Positions 7,132 through 15,504 of a stretch of 64,000 bases of DNA are shown piece after piece (position 1 is the stretch's first letter; every line of letters begins with the position of its first letter). The position numbers and the translations under genes were made by a program. Source of the stretch: Sinomonas gamaensis (lineage in GTDB: Bacteria > Actinomycetota > Actinomycetes > Actinomycetales > Micrococcaceae); the NCBI RefSeq assembly GCF_005876955.1, contig NZ_SSCL01000009.1, forward strand, positions 1 to 64,000, read 5' to 3'. A model generated the notes under the pieces. It was not told the DNA's origin and did no database searches. It was given only the letters and a program-made list of their open reading frames with translations.

Positions 7132-8478
7132 TCAGACGCCGATTGTCGAATACTCATAGGCGGGGGCGTATTTCCGGCCAAGGGCGGCAAACTCCCAACC
7201 TGCGTCCGTCCACTCCTCCGCCCGGAGCACGTTCCGCCCGTCGATGATTTTCCGTGCTGACGTCAGCAGCTGAAGGTTCTCCGGACTGAGCTCAACGAAC
7301 TCCTTCCACTCCGTCAGGACCATGACAAGGTCCGCCTCGGCGACAGCCTGCTCGACATTCTCGGCGTAGGTCAGTCGAGGGAAGCGTCGGGAGGCGTTCG
7401 CGTTGGCCTTCGGGTCGTAGACCGCCACGTCAGCACCAGCATCAAAGAGCCGAACAGCGACGTCCAGGGCGGGCGAATCACGGACGTCGTCGCTGTTCGG
7501 TTTGAACGCAGCGCCGAGGACTGCGATCTTGCTGGAAACGAGCTCACCCAGCATCGAGGTCGCGAGATGGACGGCCCGCTCGCGACGGCGAAGATTGATT
7601 TCCTCGACGTCGCTGAGGAACCGCATGCTGCGCTCCTGCCCCAGCTCGCTCGCCCTCGCCTGAAGCGCGCGAATGTCCTTCGGCAGGCATCCCCCACCGA
7701 AGCCAAGACCGGCGCGAAGGAAGGACGCGCCGATTCGGGCATCAAGCCCAATTCCCTGCGCGAGGGTACGGATGTCGCCACCGACGACTTCCGTTATCTC
7801 GGAAAGCGCGTTGATGAAGCTGATCTTCGTGGCGAGGAAGGCGTTGGCGGCAGCCTTCACGAGCTCAGCCGTCTCGAAGTCGGTGACGATGACCGGAGTC
7901 CCCTGCCTGATGGGCTTCGCGTAGACAGCCCTGAGAAGAGCCTCGTGTTCGGGATCGTCTGTGCCGAGCACTATGCGATCGGGAGACAGGGTGTCATTCA
8001 CGGCGAAGCCTTCTCGCAGGAACTCAGGGTTCCAGGCGAGGCCAACGTCCGCCCCGGGGCGGCGGTGCAGCTGCAAGATGTCTTGAAGGCGACGCGCTGT
8101 TCCGACCGGAACTGTCGACTTTCCGACGATGAGAGCGGAACGAGGGATGTTCTCCGCGAGCGACCGAACAGCGTCTTCGACGAAGGAAGTATCAGCGGCT
8201 TGCTCCCCTGCACGCTGGGGAGTACCAACCGCGAGGAAATGAAGATCCGCCCAGCTGCCGATCTCTTCGTAAGAAGTCGTGAACCGAAGACGACCGTTGG
8301 CCACGTGCTCTCTGATGAGTTCGGGCAGCCCGGGCTCATGGAACGGCAGCTCGCCATTGGCCAGGGCTGCGATCTTCAGCGGGTCGATGTCGAGACCAAC
8401 AACCTCGAAGCCCATTTCGGCCAAACAGGCCGCATGCGTCGCCCCCAAGTAGCCGGTTCCCACTACGCTGATCTTCAT
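7132..8478 (-). CDS. ugd: UDP-glucose 6-dehydrogenase
   Basis: Oxidises UDP-glucose twice with NAD+ to UDP-glucuronate, a precursor of acidic exopolysaccharides. The protein opens with MKISVVGTGYLGA (Rossmann GxGxxG, residues 7-12). The catalytic cysteine is Cys264 in GGGCLPKD, and the C-terminal UDP-binding domain has AFKPNSDDVRDSPALDVA. Length (448 aa) is normal. Two adjacent ATGs (8481 and 8478) follow GGGGGA; I use the second. An AT-rich stretch with TATATAAAT about 90 bases upstream is a likely promoter. This is the left edge of the exopolysaccharide cluster, and the gene reads away from it. Confidence 0.93.
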   Translation of the reverse strand: MKISVVGTGYLGATHAACLAEMGFEVVGLDIDPLKIAALANGELPFHEPGLPELIREHVANGRLRFTTSYEEIGSWADLHFLAVGTPQRAGEQAADTSFVEDAVRSLAENIPRSALIVGKSTVPVGTARRLQDILQLHRRPGADVGLAWNPEFLREGFAVNDTLSPDRIVLGTDDPEHEALLRAVYAKPIRQGTPVIVTDFETAELVKAAANAFLATKISFINALSEITEVVGGDIRTLAQGIGLDARIGASFLRAGLGFGGGCLPKDIRALQARASELGQERSMRFLSDVEEINLRRRERAVHLATSMLGELVSSKIAVLGAAFKPNSDDVRDSPALDVAVRLFDAGADVAVYDPKANANASRRFPRLTYAENVEQAVAEADLVMVLTEWKEFVELSPENLQLLTSARKIIDGRNVLRAEEWTDAGWEFAALGRKYAPAYEYSTIGV

Positions 8479-8600
8479 CATTCCCCCGCTTCCCCCAGGA
8501 CGCCTCGACAGGGTTGTCACAAACGTGTCATTCTGCACAGCCGGATTTTCTGAACACGCGATTTATATATCGATTGTTCGTTGCTTCTGGCCGCTCTGCT

Positions 8601-8639
8601 TAAAAACTCCAGCCCGGCACCAGTGGCACCGGGCTGGAG
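8601..8639 (-). terminator. Rho-independent terminator after the LAxTG protein gene
   Basis: On the minus strand an 11-bp GC-rich stem (CTCCAGCCCGG with its complement) with a partly paired interior is followed directly by TTTTT. It lies 14 bp downstream of the stop of the LAxTG surface protein gene and upstream of ugd, so it separates the two transcripts. Confidence 0.85.
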
Positions 8640-8652
8640 CACTTCAAGCTAC

Positions 8653-9246
8653 TTAGGCGTTCTGACGCTGGCGGCGAACGAAGGCAAGCGTGCCAATGAT
8701 CGCTGCGCCGAGGATCAGCGCGCCGGCGCCGATCCAGATCATGAGCATCGGGAGCGTAGCGCCCGTGTTGGCCAGAGCAGGCTCCGAGCCACCGGTGTTG
8801 GCCAGAGTGCCGGTGTTTGCGGCGGTGCCGCCAGTGTTGGCGAGCGTGCCGCCGGCAGCCGGGACAATGGTGATCGAAGCCGTGCCAACGTTGCCTGAGG
8901 TCAGGCCCGTGGCGGTGAGCGTGTAGGTGCCAGAGGCGTCAGTCGGGAACGTCACGTTCACAGAGAGCGATCCGTTGGCAGCTGCCTGCTTCGTGAACGA
9001 TGTCAGGACCGCGGCCTTCACCACAGAAAGGGTGACGCCGGTGTTGCCGCTGACCGAGACAGCCACAGACTCATTGCCTGAGAACGAACCGGCCGCGAAG
9101 TTGACGGTAACCGTGCCTCCAGGCGCCGCGTTCCCCGTAACGGTGACGTTCCCGCTAGGAACGTAACCAGCAGCATTGGCCGCGGTCGACGTTCCGAAGA
9201 GTGCCAGACCGGCCAGAGCCAGTACGGCGAGGGCTTTTTTCAACAT
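8653..9246 (-). CDS. Cell-wall-anchored surface protein with LAxTG sorting signal
   Basis: A 197-residue secreted protein. Residues 1-25 are a signal peptide (MLKKALAVLALAGLALFG then ANAA). A single beta-rich, Ig-like domain follows (about 26-128; FPTDASGTYTLTATGL). The tail is a spacer with three LANTG motifs (135-139, 148-152, 158-162) and one AANTG (142-146), then a membrane helix and RRQRQNA. LAxTG is the motif used by class E sortases of actinobacteria; a class E sortase is encoded at 30011-30805. The position inside the exopolysaccharide cluster suggests a role at the wall-capsule interface. SD GGGGA precedes ATG 9246. Confidence 0.88.
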   Translation of the reverse strand: MLKKALAVLALAGLALFGTSTAANAAGYVPSGNVTVTGNAAPGGTVTVNFAAGSFSGNESVAVSVSGNTGVTLSVVKAAVLTSFTKQAAANGSLSVNVTFPTDASGTYTLTATGLTSGNVGTASITIVPAAGGTLANTGGTAANTGTLANTGGSEPALANTGATLPMLMIWIGAGALILGAAIIGTLAFVRRQRQNA

Positions 9247-9324
9247 GACAAGGTCCCCAGTCTTTTAATCGATAGTTGAATATCGGGTCTACGACAGCCC
9301 CCGACGAGTGAGTCTACTGAGACA

Positions 9325-11154
9325 TCAGCGTACAACATCTGGACACGTTAGTGACAAGTCGGACTTCTGAAAATTGTTAACAGTAGGTGTCGAAACGAGG
9401 TTCGGCTTCGCATCCGCTCCTGGAGCCCCTAGGAATTGGAACTTCAGAGTCGCACTCTGCCTAGGTGCGAGAAGCGTCTGGGTCTGAGCCACTGGGTAGC
9501 CAGAGTCCATATCCCGGTGAACATCAAGGGGTGCCCCATCGAGCCAAGCGTTTGTGAAGATTCCAGCCGGAGGCGCATAGACGTTGACTTGGGTCTTTAC
9601 GTAGCCCGGTTGCACACCGAATGCTCCGCCACCAGTCACATATTCAGGGAGGCTCTTCGCGGCATCGGCCGGCGCCGCGTTTGTCAGAGTTATCTCGACT
9701 TCCCACGTCGGCCGTCCGTCAGCCCTGCACACGACCCCGCCCGCGCGATACGTCTCGCGCAGGTAGTAGTCCATTTTTGATCCGGTAGCGTCGTTCAAAT
9801 AGACGCCGAACGTCCCCTGAGCTGGGCTGGGAGGTGGAAGCGCACCGGAGACATTGGCCTTCTCGATGACTTCCTGTTCCTTTTGGTCTGAGCTCCACAC
9901 CAGAAGGCGTCGCTCTCGTCCCGCGCGGTTGAGAGCATCAATCATCGGTTTTGGCTGGAACCCGCCAGCCGAGATCTTCGAGAAGACCGACGCGGCGGCG
10001 GCGGAGAAAAAGTCGTCCTTCTGGACGACCAGTCCCTCGTACTTCGCGTAGGCATCGCTCAGGAGGAGGCGCACGGCGTTGCTGCTGTCCAGAACGTCTC
10101 CGCTGGGAAGCTTCACGGGCCCAGTTGCCTGCAGGATGTAACCAAGAGCCACTGGGTCGAGGGAAATGACTCCGTCGACTTGGGTCCCAAACTGCTGCTT
10201 CCACATCTCCCCGGCAAGGCGAGCCGTGAGCGGGAACTGCGGAACGAGGTTGACGTCCTGGAAGTATTGGCCCGTGATCTCGCCGTACAGCCCTTTCGTC
10301 TGGTCAGCGAGTGGGAGAACCGGTTGTGGAAACTTCCGAATGTCCTTCGCCGCGGTCTGCCGGCCGAGAGTGATGTGGCCGTGATCAACCCTGACTTCCG
10401 CTGCTGCTCCCGGGATTCCGCCGGTTGCCCGCAACTCGGCGTTGTTCTGAAACAGCACGAGATAAGTTCGTGGACGAGAGTCCCCCAGCATCGACGGCAG
10501 AATCCCGGCTACGTTGTCGGCTGCAGAAACCTGCTCTGACGCGTCACTCAGAACAGTTTTGAACCGATCGACGCCGTCAATCACTTGGGGTAACGCTCCG
10601 AAGCCGGGCTCCAACGAAGTCACATCCACGTACGCGTTGTGAAGGACCCCATTCGCCCGCGCAATGGCAGGCTGCGCGGCAACAAGCGTCCCGAGATCTA
10701 GTGCGCCGTTGGCAGGCTTTATGGTCGAGGGATTGACGTTTGAAGCCACGCTGGAGAGGGGCAAAACCGCACCATGGGCGACATCCGAGAGGATCGCCGT
10801 CATCTTTGCGCTCGCGGAGAAGTTCGTGCCGATGAGCGGCAGGAGTCCGGCGACCTGCCACAAGGGATCAGTCACATAGGCTCTGGCTGAATCAACGTGG
10901 GACGTGAGGCTGGCCGCGCTCTCCTTGGCCTGGTCGGCTTGGCCCGCAAGAAGCTGCGTCTGCACTACCTTGGCAAGACGTTCGGACTCAGCAATCTCAC
11001 GCTGCGCGAGAAGGGCTCTCGCGCCCAGCCAGACGGAACAGGCAATAACGACCAAGATGACCCCTACGCCTGCCAGCAGCCAGACGCGCTTGCGCCCACG
11101 TAGCCTCGGCATGGCCCGGCTACGCCGCAGGGGCGCTTCCGAGTGCCTGTTCAC
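9325..11154 (-). CDS. DUF4012 domain-containing membrane protein
   Basis: A 609-residue protein with a basic N-terminus (MPRLRGRKRVW), one membrane anchor (LLAGVGVILVVIACSVWL), a helical segment to about residue 95, and a long extracellular domain with YLVLFQNNAELRATGGIPG, the hallmark segment I associate with DUF4012. The biochemical role is not known; such proteins are often found in actinobacterial exopolysaccharide loci. The GTG start at 11154 overlaps the fcl stop (GTGA), so it is translationally coupled to fcl and gmd. It may take part in export or assembly of the fucose-containing polymer, which is inference. Confidence 0.85.
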   Translation of the reverse strand: MNRHSEAPLRRSRAMPRLRGRKRVWLLAGVGVILVVIACSVWLGARALLAQREIAESERLAKVVQTQLLAGQADQAKESAASLTSHVDSARAYVTDPLWQVAGLLPLIGTNFSASAKMTAILSDVAHGAVLPLSSVASNVNPSTIKPANGALDLGTLVAAQPAIARANGVLHNAYVDVTSLEPGFGALPQVIDGVDRFKTVLSDASEQVSAADNVAGILPSMLGDSRPRTYLVLFQNNAELRATGGIPGAAAEVRVDHGHITLGRQTAAKDIRKFPQPVLPLADQTKGLYGEITGQYFQDVNLVPQFPLTARLAGEMWKQQFGTQVDGVISLDPVALGYILQATGPVKLPSGDVLDSSNAVRLLLSDAYAKYEGLVVQKDDFFSAAAASVFSKISAGGFQPKPMIDALNRAGRERRLLVWSSDQKEQEVIEKANVSGALPPPSPAQGTFGVYLNDATGSKMDYYLRETYRAGGVVCRADGRPTWEVEITLTNAAPADAAKSLPEYVTGGGAFGVQPGYVKTQVNVYAPPAGIFTNAWLDGAPLDVHRDMDSGYPVAQTQTLLAPRQSATLKFQFLGAPGADAKPNLVSTPTVNNFQKSDLSLTCPDVVR

Positions 11155-12128
11155 CGACGCAGGTCCTCCGTGTGTTCGCGGAACCAAGCGACAGTGGATT
11201 GGAGCCCTTGCTCGAGAGTGATCGTCGGAAACCATCCCGTCGCATTGAGCTTCGAAACGTCGAGGAGCTTCTGGGGTGTACCGTCCGGCTTGGTGTCATC
11301 CCACTCGGTCGAACCCTCGAAGCCGACCACTTCGGCCACTGCCTCGGCGAGCTCCTTGATCGCGACGTCGGTGCCAGTTCCAACGTTGACGTGCTGGGCG
11401 CCGTCGTAATTCTCCATCAGATGTAGGAGGGCGGACGCCAAGTCGTCGACATGAAGGAATTCGCGGCGGGGGCTTCCAGTTCCCCAGTTGGTCACCGAGC
11501 TCACCTTGTCGAGCCGCGCTTCCTCATAGCGCCGGATCATGGCTGGAAGGACGTGTGAACCGAGGCGCGAGAAGTTGTCACCTGGACCGTATAGATTCGT
11601 TGGCATCGCTGAAATCCACGGCAAACCGTGCTGGCGGCGCACCGCCTGCACGTTGAGAATGCCGGCAATCTTGGCGATCGCGTAGGCATCGTTGGTTGGT
11701 TCCAAGTCCCCTTGTAAGAGCGCGTCCTCGTTGATCGGCTGCGGAGCGAACTTCGGGTAGATGCAGGATGATCCAAGGAACAGCAGGCGCTGGACTTCAT
11801 ACTGAACCGCCGCGTCCATCACGTTGACCTGGATCTGCAGGTTTTCACTCAGAAAGTCAGCTGGATAGGTGTTATTCGCAAGGATTCCGCCGACCTTCGC
11901 TGCCGCGAGAAAGACGTACTCCGGCCGTTCCTCCTCGAAGAATTTAAAGACGGCGCTCCGGTCCTTCAGATCGAGTTCCGCGGAGGTGCGTCCGATGAGG
12001 CGCGAAAAACGCTCCGCCTCCAGCCGGCGCCAGATTGCAGAGCCCGCAAGGCCGCGGTGGCCTGCCACATAAACCCGCGCATCACGCGGGAGCATCTTCG
12101 GCGCGAATTCCAGTTCAGCGGACAACAA
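11151..12128 (-). CDS. fcl: GDP-L-fucose synthase (GDP-4-keto-6-deoxymannose epimerase/reductase)
   Basis: Converts GDP-4-keto-6-deoxy-D-mannose to GDP-L-fucose with NADPH. The extended-SDR features are [12 protein letters not shown] (Rossmann glycines) and the catalytic YAIAK after [14 protein letters not shown]. The FLHVDDLA segment is also typical. Length (325 aa) matches the family. The TTG at 12128 has a strong SD (GGGGAGAG four bases before) and overlaps the gmd stop by 14 bp; the ATG at 12095 is an alternative that starts just before [11 protein letters not shown]. It forms an operon with gmd upstream and DUF4012 downstream. Confidence 0.92.
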   Translation of the reverse strand: MLSAELEFAPKMLPRDARVYVAGHRGLAGSAIWRRLEAERFSRLIGRTSAELDLKDRSAVFKFFEEERPEYVFLAAAKVGGILANNTYPADFLSENLQIQVNVMDAAVQYEVQRLLFLGSSCIYPKFAPQPINEDALLQGDLEPTNDAYAIAKIAGILNVQAVRRQHGLPWISAMPTNLYGPGDNFSRLGSHVLPAMIRRYEEARLDKVSSVTNWGTGSPRREFLHVDDLASALLHLMENYDGAQHVNVGTGTDVAIKELAEAVAEVVGFEGSTEWDDTKPDGTPQKLLDVSKLNATGWFPTITLEQGLQSTVAWFREHTEDLRR

Positions 12129-13158
12129 CCGTCTCTCCCCAGCTTTCGAGCTCCACCGAGTCGATCCACGAGCCTTGCGGGAACTTCAGCGCTTCGAGAT
12201 CGGCATCCACCATGAGGCGGGCGAGCTCGTCAGGACCAACGGTCGGCTCCCAGCCCAGCTTCTCCTGCGCCTTGCTTGCGTCGCCGATCAAGGCATCGAC
12301 TTCAGAAGGCCGCAGATAGCGGTCGTCGAAACGCACATGGTCCCGCCAATCAAGGTCCACGTGCCCGAAGGCGATGTCGAGGAAATCACGCACGGTGCGG
12401 CTCTGACCAGTAGCGAGGACAAAATCGTCCGGTTCATCGGCCTGGAGCATGCGCCACATTCCCTCGACGTACTCTGCCGCATACCCCCAGTCACGAACGG
12501 CGTCGAGGTTGCCGAGGTATAGGTGCTCCTGAAGGCCGGCCTTGATGGCCGCGGCCGCCCTTGTAATCTTGCGCGTAACAAAGGTCTCGCCGCGCCTCGG
12601 CGATTCGTGATTGAAGAGGATGCCATTCACCGCGAACATCCCGTAGGCCTCGCGGTAGTTTCTGGTGATCCAGTAGCTGTAGACCTTTGCAGCGCCGTAC
12701 GGGGAGCGCGGGTGAAAGGCAGTCGTCTCGCTTTGCGGCGGCAAGGCCGCTCCGAACATCTCCGAAGACGACGCCTGGTAGAAGCGAGTGTGGATCCCCG
12801 AGAGGCGGACCGCCTCGAGCATGCGAACGGAGCCAATACCTGTTGTGTCGCCGGTGTGCTCTGGCTCGTCGAAGGAGACCCGAACATGCGACTGAGCAGC
12901 AAGGTTGTAGACCTCGTCCGGGCGGAGACTTGCCAGCAGGCTTACCAGACGCGCGCCGTCGCTGAGGTCTCCGTAATGCAGGAACAGGCGGGCGTTCGCG
13001 TCGTGCGGATCGACGTACAGATGGTCGATGCGTGATGTGTTGAAGGTGGAACTGCGTCGAATGAGACCGTGAACCTCATAGCCCTTCGAGAGCAGCAGTT
13101 CGGCAAGATACGAGCCGTCTTGTCCCGTAATACCCGTGATGAAGGCCTTCTTTGTCAC
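12115..13158 (-). CDS. gmd: GDP-mannose 4,6-dehydratase
   Basis: Catalyses the first step of GDP-L-fucose synthesis: GDP-D-mannose to GDP-4-keto-6-deoxymannose, with bound NADP. Motifs are [15 protein letters not shown] at the N-terminus, QASSSEMFG, and the catalytic YGAAK in [35 protein letters not shown] is also strongly conserved in this family. I place the start at GTG 13158 (GTG ACA AAG), with AAGGA 8 bases upstream. The gene is divergent from the WcaF-like acetyltransferase across a 267-bp region that should hold the promoters of both halves of the cluster. Confidence 0.94.
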   Translation of the reverse strand: MTKKAFITGITGQDGSYLAELLLSKGYEVHGLIRRSSTFNTSRIDHLYVDPHDANARLFLHYGDLSDGARLVSLLASLRPDEVYNLAAQSHVRVSFDEPEHTGDTTGIGSVRMLEAVRLSGIHTRFYQASSSEMFGAALPPQSETTAFHPRSPYGAAKVYSYWITRNYREAYGMFAVNGILFNHESPRRGETFVTRKITRAAAAIKAGLQEHLYLGNLDAVRDWGYAAEYVEGMWRMLQADEPDDFVLATGQSRTVRDFLDIAFGHVDLDWRDHVRFDDRYLRPSEVDALIGDASKAQEKLGWEPTVGPDELARLMVDADLEALKFPQGSWIDSVELESWGETVVVR

Positions 13159-13425
13159 TGGCCATGTCCTTTCCCCCACGAGGACACGCGATCGTGTCCG
13201 CCTTCGCGCCCCAGCTCAGCCGTCGGGTCGTCCGCTGACCACTGAGACAGGGTCATCGTACGAGATCTGCGTAGTGTGTGACTAACCTTGAAATGAAGTC
13301 GAAGGGTACTGAGACTTACTTCACGGACTACTGAGCCGATAGTGACGGGTTTAAGATACGCAATCGACTGAGCAGTGATAACGTTCCGGCGTGGAGGGAT
13401 CGGTTCAGTCCTAGGGGGAACATTC

Positions 13426-14025
13426 GTGCACGCTGACCCGGTGCAGGAGGACGCAGCGCCTGTCATCAGTCTCGGCCGAGCGCCCGGCGCTGGGGAGAGC
13501 TGGGATCGTCCCAAGGCTGTCGTATATCTGTGGGCAGTTGCCGAGCTTCTCCTCGTGACCAACCCTTGGCAAGTCAGCTCGCGCCTTCGCACGGCGGCTC
13601 TCAAGGCATTCGGGGCTGAAATTGCGGATGGGGTTGTCTTCCGCCCACGGACCCGCATCCGTTTTCCCTGGAAGCTCCACATCGGCAAGGACTGCTGGAT
13701 CGGGGAGGGCGTGTGGTTCCACAATCAGGACCACGTGTACATCGATCACGACGTGACAATCTCCCAGGAAACGTTGATCACGACGGGGAGCCATGCTCAC
13801 CGTCGGGACATGGCGCTGATCACTAAGCCGGTCCATGTTGAAGCCGGAGCATGGATTACCTCGCGGTGCATTGTGCTTGGTGGAACTCGCATCGGCCGTT
13901 CGGCACTCATCGCTCCGGGAACGGTTGTTACGGGCGAAGTTCCGGAGAACACGATCTGGGGAAGTCCGATTCAGGCTTCTGCGCTCGGCATCCGATTCAA
14001 CAATCCTGTGAAGACCAAGCCATGA
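13426..14025 (+). CDS. WcaF-like O-acetyltransferase (left-handed beta-helix)
   Basis: A hexapeptide-repeat acetyltransferase of about 199 residues that probably O-acetylates a sugar of the polymer using acetyl-CoA. After a hydrophobic segment (VVYLWAVAELLLVTNPW), the imperfect repeats run IGKDCWIGEGVWFHNQDHVY and VEAGAWITSRCIVLGGTRIG, and the active-site region is TTGSHAHRRDM. The pattern corresponds to colanic acid acetyltransferase WcaF and relatives. GTG 13426 has GGGGGAA six bases upstream, a better start than the GTG at 13375. Its stop overlaps the next glycosyltransferase start (ATGA). Confidence 0.88.
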   Translation: MHADPVQEDAAPVISLGRAPGAGESWDRPKAVVYLWAVAELLLVTNPWQVSSRLRTAALKAFGAEIADGVVFRPRTRIRFPWKLHIGKDCWIGEGVWFHNQDHVYIDHDVTISQETLITTGSHAHRRDMALITKPVHVEAGAWITSRCIVLGGTRIGRSALIAPGTVVTGEVPENTIWGSPIQASALGIRFNNPVKTKP

Positions 14026-15362
14026 CCGCCCCCTCCCTCACACGAAAGGCGCATGACGGTGCCAGGGACCGTCGTTCGAACGCTCTGGGCCCAGGCGCTA
14101 GCCCGGCTGGTCGCTTACCTTCTGTTCTCGTGATAGGCCTCAACTACGCGCCAGAGCCCACAGGGAATGCCCCCTACACAACGAAATTGGCCGAAGGCCT
14201 CTTGGCGCAAGGTCATCAGGTCGAAGTCATCACTGGCTATCCTCACTACCCGAGTTGGCAGATTTCGCCAGGCTATTCGGGTTTGGCAGCCGCCGAGATG
14301 ATCAATGGGGTGAAGGTCCGGCGTCTGCGCCACAGTGTTCCGGCGGTCCCGAAGATGCTCAATCGACTCTTGATGGAGCTCACGTTCGGCCTGCACAGTG
14401 CGTTGCGGAGTTGGGGATCCAGCCACGATGTCGTCCTGGTCGTCAGTCCGGGCCTCTTCTCCTCGGCACTAGCCATTGCCAAAGCACGGTTGAAGAGAGT
14501 TCCGGTCGCAATCTGGATTCAGGACCTCTACAGCCGAGGTCTCGAGGAGACTGGTGGGGGTGCCCTCACCACCAAGGCGATGAAATGGGCCGAAGCGAAG
14601 ATCCTTGGGGCCTGTGGTGCAGTCACCGTGATCCATCAACGCTTCCGCGACTATGCGATCGAGGAGCTCTCGGTCTCTCCATCGGCAGTCGGTGTCATTC
14701 GCAACTGGACGCATATCCGGCACACGGACGATTTCGATCGCAAAGCCGTTCGAGAGCGCTTGGGCTGGGCCGAAGACGAAGTAATCGCCCTCCACGCCGG
14801 CAATATGGGCGTCAAGCAGGGGCTAGAAAACGTCGTTGAGGCCGCGCGGCTCGCCGACGCCTTCTCAAGCCAAGTCCGCTTCATCCTCCTGGGCGATGGC
14901 AACCGGCGAGAGGCACTGCAAACAGCGAGCGAGGGCATCTCGTCACTGTCGTTCCTCAAACCGTTCGGCGACAAGGAATACACCGACGCACTGCGAGCGG
15001 CAGACGTCCTGATCGTCAATGAGCGCCCGCAGCTGCGCGAGATGAGCGTTCCGAGCAAACTGACCTCCTACTTTGCAACAGGCCTTCCTGTTGTTGCGGC
15101 CACGGATCCGCAGAGTGCTACAGCGGACGAAATAAGGGCGTCTGGCGCTGGCATGGTGATTGATCCGCAGCGGCCGTCCGCCCTCCTGCGGGCGGTAGAA
15201 CATCTTGCGGCCAACCCTGCCGAAGCCGCAGACCTCGGAGCCGCTGGCCCTTCATACGCAGAATCAGTGCTCTCCGAGAAGCGGGCAATCACGACATATT
15301 CTCGGTGGCTTGAGGGCCTTGCTAGGTCAACATATGCCCCAATCGAGGACCGAGGTCTCTAA
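14022..15362 (+). CDS. Glycosyltransferase, GT4 family, WcaI-like
   Basis: A GT-B fold transferase of 446 residues. The N-terminal domain starts PSVLVIGLNYAPEPTGNAPY, the opening typical of WcaI-type fucosyl or other GT4 transferases, and continues HQVEVITGYPHYPSW. The donor-side domain has VIALHAGNMGVKQGLENVVE and VPSKLTSYFATGLPVVA. The first 33 residues are an unconserved, charged extension. It is coupled to the acetyltransferase upstream (ATGA overlap). Its proximity to Gmd and Fcl makes a GDP-fucose donor plausible but unproven. The next gene starts after a 138-bp gap that holds a small ORF. Confidence 0.88.
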   Translation: MTAPSLTRKAHDGARDRRSNALGPGASPAGRLPSVLVIGLNYAPEPTGNAPYTTKLAEGLLAQGHQVEVITGYPHYPSWQISPGYSGLAAAEMINGVKVRRLRHSVPAVPKMLNRLLMELTFGLHSALRSWGSSHDVVLVVSPGLFSSALAIAKARLKRVPVAIWIQDLYSRGLEETGGGALTTKAMKWAEAKILGACGAVTVIHQRFRDYAIEELSVSPSAVGVIRNWTHIRHTDDFDRKAVRERLGWAEDEVIALHAGNMGVKQGLENVVEAARLADAFSSQVRFILLGDGNRREALQTASEGISSLSFLKPFGDKEYTDALRAADVLIVNERPQLREMSVPSKLTSYFATGLPVVAATDPQSATADEIRASGAGMVIDPQRPSALLRAVEHLAANPAEAADLGAAGPSYAESVLSEKRAITTYSRWLEGLARSTYAPIEDRGL

Positions 15363-15408
15363 GCGTCTGCACGTCTTTTAGACTCTTCTGAAATCCATTG
15401 GGGGAAAC

Positions 15409-15504
15409 ATGCCGGAGAATAACGTGATCAGGACTCGGCGTTTGGTGAAACGGCGTGACACCAATGGCATTACGCAGCTATGGCCTGAGAGGCCATCGAC
15501 ATGA
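15409..15504 (+). CDS. Small ORF (31 codons) coupled to the WcaJ-like gene
   Basis: An ATG preceded by GGGGGAAAC opens a 31-residue basic frame (PENNVIRTRRLVKRR in its first half) whose TGA overlaps the ATG of the next gene in the arrangement ATGA. It is in a different frame from that gene, so it is not an N-terminal extension. The strong ribosome site and the exact overlap suggest it is translated and sets translation of the initiating transferase, as a leader peptide would. No known family is recognised. Confidence 0.4.
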   Translation: MPENNVIRTRRLVKRRDTNGITQLWPERPST

